Of a DNA stretch of 56,032 nt, positions 46,284 to 55,179 are shown piece by piece. Source of the DNA: an uncultured Flavobacteriales bacterium (GTDB lineage Bacteria > Bacteroidota > Bacteroidia > Flavobacteriales_G > Salibacteraceae); NCBI GenBank assembly GCA_913057205.1, contig CAJXNO010000017.1, positions 1-56,032 of the forward strand, written 5' to 3'. Numbering within the stretch: the first letter of the stretch is position 1; the number at the start of each line of letters is the position of its first letter. A program made the position numbers and the translations under genes. Under the pieces are notes generated by a model. That model was given only the letters and a program-made list of their open reading frames with translations, was not told the origin of the DNA and ran no database searches.

Positions 46284-47495
46284 ATGCTGAATACCATTGA
46301 AGAGGCCTTAGAAGACATCAAGGCAGGGAAAGTGATCATCGTTGTTGACGATGAAGACCGTGAGAACGAGGGTGATTTCATTTGCGCTGCCGAGCACGTA
46401 ACGCCAGAGGTCATCAACTTTATGGCTACCCATGGTAGAGGTCTGATATGTGCTGCTTTGGTAGAAGACCGGTGCGATGAACTCGGACTAGACCTTATGG
46501 TTCCCAAGAATACAGCCCTGCACGAAACGCCGTTCACGGTTTCTGTTGACCTGAATGGTAAGGGCGTAACAACGGGCATCAGTGCAGCAGACCGTGCTAA
46601 GACGATCCAAGCACTCGTCGATCCGGAGACGAAACCGGAAGACCTGGGTAGACCTGGACATATCTTTCCACTTCGTGCACGTCGCGGAGGGGTCTTGCGC
46701 AGGACAGGTCATACCGAAGCAACGATCGATCTTTCGCGTTTGGCAGGCCTATCTCCGGCGGGTGTGTTGGTTGAGATCATGAATGAAGACGGTACGATGG
46801 CTCGACTTCCACAACTGATGGAGATTGCGGAGCGGTTTGACTTGAAGATCATCAGCATCGAAGACTTAGTGGCCTATCGCATGAAGACGGAGAGCATCAT
46901 TGAACGCGGCGTATCGGTGAAGCTGCCTACGCAGTGGGGTGATTTCATCATGCACAGCTACATCCAGACCACAACGGGTGAAGAACACGTTGCGTTGAGC
47001 AAAGGAACGTGGGAAAAAGACGAACCGGTCTTGGTGAGGGTGCACTCTTCCTGTTTAACCGGCGATATTTTCGGCTCGTATCGATGTGATTGTGGACCGC
47101 AGTTGCATGAAGCGATGAAGTTGATCGAAGAAACCGGGAAAGGAGTGCTTGTTTACATGCAGCAAGAAGGTAGAGGAATTGGCTTGAACAATAAACTGAA
47201 AGCCTACAAACTACAGGAAGAAGGACTTGATACGGTAGAAGCCAATTTGAAACTCGGATTCAAAATGGATGAGCGCGACTACGGCGTGGGAGCCCAAATC
47301 TTGAACGACCTAGGGGTGCGTAAGATGAAGCTCATCTCAAACAATCCAAAGAAGCGCACCGGTTTGATCGGTTATGGATTGGAGATCACCGAAGTGGTTC
47401 CGATCGCTATCGAGCCAAACGAGCACAACCATCATTACCTCTTTACGAAGCAGCAAAAGATGGGACACGAACTCAACATCAAGGAAAAGAAGTAA
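46284..47495 (+). CDS. ribBA: Bifunctional 3,4-DHBP synthase/GTP cyclohydrolase II
   Basis: From the ATG at 46284 ([20 protein letters not shown]) it has 403 residues, the usual RibBA size; a longer frame from 46239 has an untypical leader. The RibB half has [21 protein letters not shown] and [11 protein letters not shown]. The RibA half has the zinc cysteines in [19 protein letters not shown], then [16 protein letters not shown] and [12 protein letters not shown]. It makes dihydroxybutanone phosphate and diaminopyrimidine, the two starting points for riboflavin. The gene is convergent with tsaC, 17 bp apart. Confidence 0.97.
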   Translation: MLNTIEEALEDIKAGKVIIVVDDEDRENEGDFICAAEHVTPEVINFMATHGRGLICAALVEDRCDELGLDLMVPKNTALHETPFTVSVDLNGKGVTTGISAADRAKTIQALVDPETKPEDLGRPGHIFPLRARRGGVLRRTGHTEATIDLSRLAGLSPAGVLVEIMNEDGTMARLPQLMEIAERFDLKIISIEDLVAYRMKTESIIERGVSVKLPTQWGDFIMHSYIQTTTGEEHVALSKGTWEKDEPVLVRVHSSCLTGDIFGSYRCDCGPQLHEAMKLIEETGKGVLVYMQQEGRGIGLNNKLKAYKLQEEGLDTVEANLKLGFKMDERDYGVGAQILNDLGVRKMKLISNNPKKRTGLIGYGLEITEVVPIAIEPNEHNHHYLFTKQQKMGHELNIKEKK

Positions 47496-47512
47496 AGCGG
47501 TAATTGTTCACG

Positions 47513-48133
47513 TTAAAACAAGGCTTTGTATTCGCCAAGACCTTCGCGCACCAAATTGATCTCGCTTCCAGAACAGTCGACCACCGTTGAGGCAACTTGG
47601 TTACCATAACCCCCATCAATGACGCAGTCCACCGTGCGCTCAAACTTTTCATAGATGAGTTCCGGGTCCGTAGAGTACTCAATGATGTCATCCTCATCCC
47701 GAATGGAGGTCGTTACGATCGGGTTACCCAGCAAACGAACCAATTCTCGAGGAATGGAGTGATCTGGTATTCGGATTCCTATGGTCTTCTTCTTAGCCGT
47801 GAAGATCTTTGGAATCATATTGCTGGCCTCTAGGATGAAGGTATACGGACCAGGAAGTCCCTTCTTCATCATTTTGAAGGTCTGGTTATCTACCCGTTTC
47901 GCGTAATCGGTAATGTGACTAAGGTCGTAGCAGATAATAGACAGATTGGCCTTCTCCGGCTTGAGTCCCTTGATCTTGGCGATGCGTTCAACCGCCTTTT
48001 TATTATTGATGTCGCACCCCATTCCGTAAACCGTATCGGTCGGGTATATGATTACCCCTCCATCGCGAAGTATGTCAACCACCTTAAGTAGCTCTTTTTC
48101 ACTCGGATTGTCGGGATAGATCTTGATCAGCAT
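47513..48133 (-). CDS. Threonylcarbamoyl-AMP synthase (TsaC/Sua5/YciO family)
   Basis: A 206-residue YrdC-fold protein. Motifs are GVIIYPTDTVYGMGCD, KIKGLKPEKANLSIICYD, GLPGPYTFILEAS, KTIGIRIPDHSI and PIVTTSIRDEDD. The family makes threonylcarbamoyl-adenylate for the t6A37 tRNA modification. The short, single-domain form is closer to YciO than to Sua5, so the exact activity is uncertain. It is divergent from the S9 peptidase gene across 93 bp. Confidence 0.9.
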   Translation of the reverse strand: MLIKIYPDNPSEKELLKVVDILRDGGVIIYPTDTVYGMGCDINNKKAVERIAKIKGLKPEKANLSIICYDLSHITDYAKRVDNQTFKMMKKGLPGPYTFILEASNMIPKIFTAKKKTIGIRIPDHSIPRELVRLLGNPIVTTSIRDEDDIIEYSTDPELIYEKFERTVDCVIDGGYGNQVASTVVDCSGSEINLVREGLGEYKALF

Positions 48134-48226
48134 AGTACGCTATTCGTCTGTCACAATATTAACCAATGCACTCCATTCGTTGCGCCATTGCCTTTGGAGA
48201 ATTATCATTGTTCTAAAATCAATCTT

Positions 48227-50269
48227 ATGCGCATCCTTACGCTTACCTTTTTGCTTGGTTTCATCACGGCATTTACACAAGCACAAGACCGACTTACGCC
48301 AGAGAACCTATGGAAACTAAAGCGCCTGTACGGAGAGCAAGTGTCGCCAGATGGCAAGCAGGTGATCTACAGTTTGTCTACCTATAAACTCGAAGAAGAC
48401 AAGGGAACCGCCCATCTGTACCTTACTGAACCTACAGGTGAGCAACATACCCGGTTGACCGATGGCACTGAGAGCGTATACGATGCCCAATGGCGTCCGG
48501 ATGGGAAAAAGATCGGCTACCTCTCTGCCAAAAGTGGATCGATGCAATTGTGGGAAATGAATCCTGATGGCTCTGGACGTATCCAAATCACCTTTGAAGA
48601 AGGAGGAATCTCTAACTGGCACTACGCTCCAAACATGATGTACATCAGCTTTACCAAAGAAGTTAAAAGTGAAACTTCACTCGCAGATAAGCATGAAGAC
48701 CTGCCAAAAGCAACAGGTAAAGTATACGATAACCTGATGTTCCGTCATTGGACCCAGTGGCATGACTACCACTACAGCCATGTCTTTATCGCATCATATG
48801 TACCAGGATCTCCAGTAAGTGGCAGTGTAGACATCATGGACGGGGAGCCCTATGACAGTCCGCTTGCCCCCTTCGGCGGTGGAGAATCGATCACGTGGTC
48901 ACCAGATGGCAGTATGTTGGTGTATGCATGTAAAAAGAAGGTGGGAAAAGACTGGGCGGTGAGTACGAATTCTGATTTATACCTCTACGACCTAGAAACA
49001 CGAGAAACAACGAACCTTACTGCGTTCAATCTCGGCTATGATAACGAGCCTGTTTTTTCTCCCGATGGGAAGCATTTGGCTTGGCTGAGTATGGCGCGCG
49101 ATGGCTTTGAATCGGATAAAAACCAGATCCGCATTATGGACATGGAGACACGCAATCACACTTCATTATCAGGCGATCTGGATCAGAGCTTTGGTCACCC
49201 AGTGTGGAGTAAAAATGGCGACCGCATCTGGGCATTGAGTGCAATCAATGCCACGTATCAAGTGTTTGAATTGGGCTTGGATAATAACGGTAAACGAACC
49301 CGTGTGAAGCAGCTGACCAGTGGTGTGCACAACATCAATAGCATACAATTGGCTGGCGACGTACTGATCGGAACCAAGAGCAGCATGAGTCAGCCAAATG
49401 AACTCTACCGTTGGAGCCTTAAAAACGGAGAAGAACGTCCAATCAGCGCGGTGAATCAAGCCATGATGGTTGAAATGAAAATGGGTAAGGTAGAGAAGCG
49501 AATGATCGAGACCACAGATGGTAAAGAAATGCTCACTTGGGTGATCTACCCTCCCAACTTTGATCCTGAGCAGAAGTACCCTACCCTGCTCTATTGTCAA
49601 GGCGGACCGCAGAGTGCGGTGAGTCAATTCTTCAGTTACCGATGGAACTTTCAGCTGATGGCTGCCCAAGGCTACATTGTGGTAGCCCCTAACCGACGTG
49701 GACTTCCCTCCTTCGGTCAAGAATGGAACGATGAGATCTCCAAGGACTGGGGCGGACAAGCCATGAAGGACTACCTCAGTGCGATCGATGCGTTGGCGGA
49801 AGAACCGTTTGTAGATGAGGATCGCTTGGGTGCCGTAGGAGCTTCATACGGTGGATACAGCGTTTACTACCTCGCTGGTATCCATGAAGGTAGGTTCAAG
49901 ACGTTCATCAGTCACTGTGGACTGTATAACCTGGAGAGCTGGTATGCTAGTACAGAGGAATTGTTCTTTGCCAATTGGGACATTGGTGGGCCTTATTGGG
50001 AAAACCCGCAGCCTAAGAGCTACCAGCTGTTTTCACCCCACAAGCTCGTTGCAAACTGGGATACTCCGATCATGGTAATCCACAATGAGCTTGACTTTCG
50101 CGTTCCATTGAACCAGGGACTTGAGGCTTTTACTACGGCTCAATTGCTTGATATTCCGAGTAAACTGCTGTACTATCCGGATGAAGGTCACTGGGTATTG
50201 AAACCACAGAATGGCGTGCTTTGGCACCGAGAGTTCTATGACTGGCTAGACGAGTGGTTGAAACCTTGA
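48227..50269 (+). CDS. Secreted S9-family dipeptidyl/acylaminoacyl peptidase
   Basis: From the ATG at 48227 (MRILTLTFLLGFITAFTQAQ) it is 680 residues with a signal peptide. A beta-propeller with WD40/PD40-like repeats (AQWRPDGKKIGYLS, ITWSPDGSMLVYA, VFSPDGKHLAWLS) leads to a catalytic domain. The nucleophile is in GAVGASYGGYSVYYL, the Asp in HNELDFRVPLNQG and the His in PDEGHWVLKPQN. S9C-type peptidases release dipeptides or N-acylated residues. Its TGA abuts the stop of the convergent DUF2911 gene. Confidence 0.94.
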   Translation: MRILTLTFLLGFITAFTQAQDRLTPENLWKLKRLYGEQVSPDGKQVIYSLSTYKLEEDKGTAHLYLTEPTGEQHTRLTDGTESVYDAQWRPDGKKIGYLSAKSGSMQLWEMNPDGSGRIQITFEEGGISNWHYAPNMMYISFTKEVKSETSLADKHEDLPKATGKVYDNLMFRHWTQWHDYHYSHVFIASYVPGSPVSGSVDIMDGEPYDSPLAPFGGGESITWSPDGSMLVYACKKKVGKDWAVSTNSDLYLYDLETRETTNLTAFNLGYDNEPVFSPDGKHLAWLSMARDGFESDKNQIRIMDMETRNHTSLSGDLDQSFGHPVWSKNGDRIWALSAINATYQVFELGLDNNGKRTRVKQLTSGVHNINSIQLAGDVLIGTKSSMSQPNELYRWSLKNGEERPISAVNQAMMVEMKMGKVEKRMIETTDGKEMLTWVIYPPNFDPEQKYPTLLYCQGGPQSAVSQFFSYRWNFQLMAAQGYIVVAPNRRGLPSFGQEWNDEISKDWGGQAMKDYLSAIDALAEEPFVDEDRLGAVGASYGGYSVYYLAGIHEGRFKTFISHCGLYNLESWYASTEELFFANWDIGGPYWENPQPKSYQLFSPHKLVANWDTPIMVIHNELDFRVPLNQGLEAFTTAQLLDIPSKLLYYPDEGHWVLKPQNGVLWHREFYDWLDEWLKP

Positions 50270-50818
50270 TCAGATCTCCTTTACCGGAATCACAAAGCGT
50301 ACATCGTCCCACTCACAGATGATCTTCACGCCTTTGTCTGTTTCGCCAAGCCGAATGGTGAATTGCTCAACGCGCTCGTTCAATTGCTCAATAGGAACCA
50401 TCATGGTAACTAGGTCTTTCTCATAGTCTGGTTCACTCACACCCCAGCGGTCCCAGTCTGTATTGATTCCTACTTTGAATGAATCAGGTCCTGGAACAGC
50501 ATATGCTCCATAGCTTCCTGTGGGAATGACAACATCATTGACAGAAACATCTTCACTGAACTCAAATACGGTGGCTTCATTGGCTCCTAATCTCCAGTAT
50601 ACACCGAATGGCTGCAAAGCATCCTCTTCTTCTGGTCCAAAAATCAACCTCCCCCGCAAACTAGGCCTGCTGTAATTTATCCTAACCGTTAGCCCACCGT
50701 CCGTAGTGATGCGTTGCTCTGCGGGCGGACTCATCTGCCGGTTTCTATAATTCATGTAGGCAAATGCGACACCTACCAGAAGCACAGCAATTAGAACGTA
50801 GAGGAGTACTTTTCTCAT
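50270..50818 (-). CDS. DUF2911-domain protein
   Basis: From the ATG at 50818 (MRKVLLYVLIAVLLVGVAFA) it is 182 residues with an N-terminal membrane anchor. The DUF2911 pattern is visible as VRINYSRPSLRGRLIFG, FGVYWRLGANEATVFEFS, IPTGSYGAYAVPG and WDRWGVSEPDYEKDLV. Function is unknown; members are common in Bacteroidota and are exported. A good promoter is present upstream. It is convergent with the S9 gene, with zero bp between stops. Confidence 0.88.
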   Translation of the reverse strand: MRKVLLYVLIAVLLVGVAFAYMNYRNRQMSPPAEQRITTDGGLTVRINYSRPSLRGRLIFGPEEEDALQPFGVYWRLGANEATVFEFSEDVSVNDVVIPTGSYGAYAVPGPDSFKVGINTDWDRWGVSEPDYEKDLVTMMVPIEQLNERVEQFTIRLGETDKGVKIICEWDDVRFVIPVKEI

Positions 50819-50836
50819 GTTATGATGAATTGCGGG

Positions 50837-50864
50837 CAAAAGTAGCAGAATCCGTGCGTCTCAA
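50837..50864 (-). promoter_or_regulatory. Promoter of the DUF2911 gene
   Basis: On the minus strand TTG (50864-50862), 17 bp, and TACTTTTG (50844-50837) match the Bacteroidota -33/-7 consensus well. The ATG follows 18 bp after the -7 box, so the leader is short. Confidence 0.65.
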
Positions 50865-50892
50865 GAACATAATGAAGGCTTAAGGTGGTTCG

Positions 50893-52555
50893 ATGCAGGG
50901 ATTTCGCTTGTTTATCGCTATCTTGTACAAAACCTCCTGCTTAATATCCAAGTTGGCACCTTTGAGATCCCCATTCTTCATTGCTGCGTCCGATGCGGTT
51001 GTAGGTATGTTGTGGATCATCTTTTCAGACTTGGTGCTATCTGAGCTCACGCAAAAGTGGAGTGAGTTGGTTTTTTATGCTCATTTGAAAGGAATCGCTT
51101 TTTGCTGGTTACCGCAGCCATTCTTTATTTAATGGTAAGGCAGCATTGATATCATTATTGAACGGCAGAACGACCTCAAAATGCTCTTCGATCACGGCGG
51201 ACTAGGTTTGATTAAGCTGTCTGCGGATGGAACCATCGAATTCATCTCTCAAGGCCTGTGTGACGCTCTTGGGTATGAGATGCATGAACTTAACGGACAA
51301 TCTGTGCAAAACATCACACATCCTGATGACATTGCTTTAGATGAAGAGATGGTTGCCCAACTAGAGAGCGGTCAACTTACCAACTATACCTTCGAAAAGC
51401 GTTACTTGAAGAAAGGAACGAATAACCGTTGTGGGTGACGTTGAATGGCACAGTTCAGCGGAAACAAGGAAAGATCGTGCGATACATAACAGCGATTCAG
51501 GACCTTACAGCAATTGTTGAAGAGCAGCAAAGAGCTAAGCTCGAGATTCGAGAAAAACTTGCATTGATCAATAGCACACGTGATATCGTGTGGTCTGTAG
51601 ATAAAGAAGGCAACTTGGTGAGCTTTAACGACGCCTTCGAAGATCTGATTAAGACATTCCAAGGTAAATTAGTGAAGCGAGGAGATCCAGGTGCAATCGA
51701 AGCTTCAGACGACTTTGAATTGACAAACGTTGGAAAGGCTACTATCAAAAAGCCGGTACAGAAGGTAGATACAACATGGTAGAGCAAATCGTATTACATG
51801 AGGAACTTACGTCATTTGAGATCACCTTCTATCCCATTGTGGAAGACAAACAGGTAATCGGTGTGAGTTGCTTTGGACGCGACATCACGAAGCTCATGCA
51901 AACCCAGCATGACTTGAAGCGCACGCTTCAACGCTTAGAAGAAACGACCCGTTTCACACAGCTGGCACTTAACCGACTTCCTATCGGTGTTGCGGTGAAC
52001 GAGATCGAATCGGGTAAGATGACCTTTGTGAACGATCAATTCATTCACATCTATGGATGGAGCCTAGGCGAGGTGAGTGATGTGGAAAGTTTTTTCGAAC
52101 GGGTCTATCCTGAGCCAGCTTACAGGAAGGAGATACGAGAGCGGATCATGGCAGACATGGCTAATGAGGATCCCGAACGGATGCAATGGGATGGTATCAA
52201 GATAACCACCTCTGAAGGGGCTGAACGTTACATCAACGCGAAAAACATTCCAGTTTACGAACAAAACTTCATGATCAGCACCGTAATCGATGTTACGCTC
52301 GAGTACAAGCATATTTCAACCATTGAAAACCAAAACGAGCACCTCAAGAAGATCGCATGGCACCAATCTCACATGGTACGTTCTAAACTCACCAATGTCA
52401 TCAGCTTGATCAGCCTCATTCGGGAAGATGCGAATAAAGGACTGCAATCCCTGACCCTGCTTGAACGGCTTGATCAAGAAACCAAAGAATTTGACATGGC
52501 CGTTCGAAAAGTCGCCGAGCTCGGCAGCCATAACAACAACGGCAACAATCAATAA
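50893..52555 (+). pseudogene. Frameshifted PAS-domain sensor (histidine kinase-like)
   Basis: Pieces lie in three frames. The N-terminal membrane module is ASDAVVGMLWIIFSDLVLSE then FYAHLKGIAF, after which the frame changes (FLLVTAAILYLMVRQH). The first PAS domain is GLGLIKLSADGTIEFISQGL and ITHPDDIALDEEM, then a shift near 51420 to VTLNGTVQRKQGKIVRYITA. A second PAS follows (VWSVDKEGNLVSFNDAFEDL), then a shift near 51778 to FEITFYPIVEDKQVIGVSC, and a third PAS (FVNDQFIHIYGWSLGEVSDV). The C-terminus IAWHQSHMVRSKLTNVISLI is the HisKA-like end common in Bacteroidota PAS proteins, which often lack the ATPase domain. At least three shifts make it non-functional. Confidence 0.8.
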
Positions 52556-52683
52556 TTGCTTCCTTTTATCCACGGTTTAAGCGGACTCTATTTGCAATGA
52601 CCAAGACCGATGAACAAATCTGCCAAATCTTGATTCAGCTTTAGACCGATTCGCTTATTTTGGCGCCCAAATTGCTCTACCAT

Positions 52684-53184
52684 ATGGAAGTCACTCACAT
52701 ACATCTACTGCTCAATCACATTCCTATTCTGGGTTCTATTTTCGGTGTGTTGCTGCTCATCGTTGGTATGGTCATCAAGAATCAAAGTATTGAAATCACC
52801 GGCACCGCAACACTGCTTTTGGCTTGTGCAATGACTTTACCTGTCTACTTCTCTGGAGAAGAAGCAGAGCACGCGGTAGAATCGATGGCTGTGGTCTCTG
52901 AATTCGAGCTCGAAGAACACGAAGAGCATGCGGAGCTGAGCTTGTGGCTGATGATGGTTTCGGGTGTCTCTGCCCTCTTTTCACTTATCGCTTACGCCCG
53001 TGCGCCTCACTTGGTTTCAAAAACGCGTATTGCAACCGCTATCCTAGGCGGACTCGGCTTCATCACCCTTATACCCCTCGCCAATCACGGAGGTAAGATC
53101 ATGCACCAAGAGCTAAGGGAAGGAGACGCGAACGATGCTCAACCTACAGATGAAGCTGAAAAACAGGAGAGTAGCATTGGATGA
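52684..53184 (+). CDS. DUF2231-like membrane protein
   Basis: From the ATG at 52684 (MEVTHIHLLLNHIPILGSIF) it is 166 residues with four membrane helices. The opening histidine-rich HIHLLLNHIPILG is typical of DUF2231-like proteins. An acidic loop lies in the middle (EFELEEHEEHAELS) and there is an acidic C-terminal tail. Function is unknown. An alternative start at 52660 adds eight residues. It lies between two broken sensor genes and is intact. Confidence 0.8.
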   Translation: MEVTHIHLLLNHIPILGSIFGVLLLIVGMVIKNQSIEITGTATLLLACAMTLPVYFSGEEAEHAVESMAVVSEFELEEHEEHAELSLWLMMVSGVSALFSLIAYARAPHLVSKTRIATAILGGLGFITLIPLANHGGKIMHQELREGDANDAQPTDEAEKQESSIG

Positions 53185-53291
53185 TATTCATCAATTATCG
53201 AGGTGTCAACGCGCAGGAATTATTGATTCAACACGCCCTTCCATGATCGAAATGAGAACTTCGTAAGGAGACATTTCACTGCCGGGTGACC

Positions 53292-54041
53292 TTATTCCAC
53301 TATCACGAAAAAGCACCCTCCATTGTTGGATAAGGTGGCCTGGCAGCTGATATTAATGGGCTCCTCATCTGGTCCTTGCCACTGAAGGTGAACCACTTCT
53401 TTTGGTTGATTCGCTCGTTCTCGACTGATCTGGTCATGGATCAACGCATGCTGATCAGCCGGAAAAAGCGCCTCGATGTGCTTCCAGATACACTGACTGG
53501 CCGACTCACCATCATGCCTCGCTTTGCTTTGAAAGTCGATGATCAGGTCTTCTGAGCAATGAAATACTATGTTAGGCATCAAGGTCAGCGCTTCTTTCCA
53601 TAGGGCTTGGTTTTGATCTTGCGGGCCAATGATGCCCTTGCTGCGCATCAAACGAAACCGTCCGAAGGCGAAGCTCAGGGTTTTACGGAGCACTCCGGTA
53701 CCAAAGGTTGCTTTGATTAAGTAGTCCTGCTGCCTCCATCTGTATCGACTCTTGAGCCAGCTTTTCATCCGACAACCCTGATAATACAATAACGAAAACG
53801 TTCTTAGTACTTGCTTTGTCTAGCACTACACGCAACGTATCTCGTCCGCCAGAGTCTGGTAAATTGAGATCGCTGAGCACCAATTCCTCATCGCCTATTT
53901 CAAAGTCTGTCAGGGTAGCGTATTCGGTTAGATTCTCCTTTTTAAAAGCCAACTCTAACAGCATCTTCCTGAGGACCAGGAGGTCTATTCGACTATCTTC
54001 AAGAATAACAACCCTAAGATTCTCAAACTGCTTTCGCTCAT
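53292..54041 (-). pseudogene. Frameshifted receiver-PAS response regulator
   Basis: From an ATG at 54041 the first codons are in a wrong frame. The receiver core reads LRVVILEDSRIDLLVLRKML in another frame that has no ATG after a TAG. It continues with VLSDLNLPDSGGRDTLRVVL (phospho-acceptor Asp region) and VIVLSGLSDEKLAQESIQME. A second shift near 53730 leads to QQDYLIKATFGTGVLRKTLS. A PAS-like C-terminus follows (NIVFHCSEDLIIDFQSKAR). The expected link is a receiver plus PAS signalling protein. Two shifts disable it. Confidence 0.75.
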
Positions 54042-54059
54042 TTGAGTCAACCTAGGGAA

Positions 54060-54821
54060 CTAGATTGACATGAATTGGTCAAGGAGCTCATTCCTCCTGC
54101 GAACAGAAACTTGTAATTTACAACCATCAGACATAATGACATACCCCCCCCTACCTTTCACGTACTTCTGGATATAATTCAAATTGATCATATGTGATTT
54201 ATGTATTCTTATGAATTGGTAGTATTCTAAAATAGGTTCAAAGTCACGGAGCGGTCTTGAAACTAAAAGCTCAGAACCATCACGTAAATGAAACGAACAA
54301 TAGGCGCGTTCTGCCCCACAACGGAGGATTTCATCGACCTCATAAAATTCGAGTCCATCAAAAGTCGGAAGAGCAATTCTTTTAGCTTCAGCCCTTCTTC
54401 CAGTCTTAATATTTTTTAAGGACTCGATACCATTATCTATTCTTTTCAGAATGCTATACTCATTAATTTTGGATGATATCCGTTCTACAACTTCCTTCAA
54501 TTCATCCATTGATATTGGCTTAAGCAGATAATCGAACGCCTCTGCTCTTATTGCCTTAATGGCATATTTGGAGTGAGACGTAACGAAGACCACCATAAAA
54601 TTTGCATTTTTGAAGTGCTCTAACAGACCAAAGCCACTATACTCTGGCATTTCAACATCCAAGAATACTATATCAGGGGAGCTTTTTTTAATAAATGATA
54701 TTGCCTGATTTGCATTAGAAATCGATGCAATGACTCGAATCTCCGTTTCGAATTGAGACAGCATCTCCTCTAAAACGCTCCGGCTCACCAAATCATCATC
54801 TACAATAACTGCTGTAAACAT
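54060..54821 (-). CDS. LytTR-family response regulator
   Basis: A 253-residue intact response regulator. The receiver domain has the acidic pocket AVIVDDDLVS, the phospho-acceptor in DIVFLDVEMPEYSG, the Thr/Ser in VVFVTSHSKYAI, and the Lys in AFDYLLKPISMDEL. The C-terminal LytTR DNA-binding domain includes EILRCGAERAYCSFHLRDGS, FIRIHKSHMINLNYIQKY and GGYVIMSDGCKLQVSVRRR. No intact LytS kinase is in the window; the one at 43.7-44.8 kb is broken. The gene is clearly more AT-rich than the rest of the window, which suggests recent acquisition. Confidence 0.93.
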   Translation of the reverse strand: MFTAVIVDDDLVSRSVLEEMLSQFETEIRVIASISNANQAISFIKKSSPDIVFLDVEMPEYSGFGLLEHFKNANFMVVFVTSHSKYAIKAIRAEAFDYLLKPISMDELKEVVERISSKINEYSILKRIDNGIESLKNIKTGRRAEAKRIALPTFDGLEFYEVDEILRCGAERAYCSFHLRDGSELLVSRPLRDFEPILEYYQFIRIHKSHMINLNYIQKYVKGRGGYVIMSDGCKLQVSVRRRNELLDQFMSI

Positions 54822-55179
54822 CGACCTAAAAGATTAACACTTAAATTATTCGCTTATGTAATTGGTTGCTTGATTCCTTGAGAATACCGGATTTATTTTA
54901 TTCCATTCGGTAAGCGAACTTCTCTGGAAAGCCAATAAATATTATTTGCTACTTTTCGTAAACGATATCCTAAATAAACAGTCTAATGACGAAGATACTA
55001 GGAAATCTGAAGGTCATATTAAATAAGCCCCATTTTCTCGGCTTCCGCTCCAACAATAAAAGATTCAACTAGTCCAAGTTGGAATCGGCCTGATGTATAA
55101 TGATCCCCAAATTGTATTCTTCCCTGTATTTCAGACAGTTTAAAACTAGAGAAAGTGCCTACATTCAAAATTTTAAACA
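54822..55179. other. AT-rich intergenic region
   Basis: About 360 bp without a convincing gene. A leftward open frame (reading FGDHYTSGRFQLGLVESFIV near its end, stop at 55019) overlaps the IS orfA start and could be the tail of a gene interrupted by the IS, but I cannot identify it. The AT-richness matches the adjacent LytTR gene. Confidence 0.45.
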
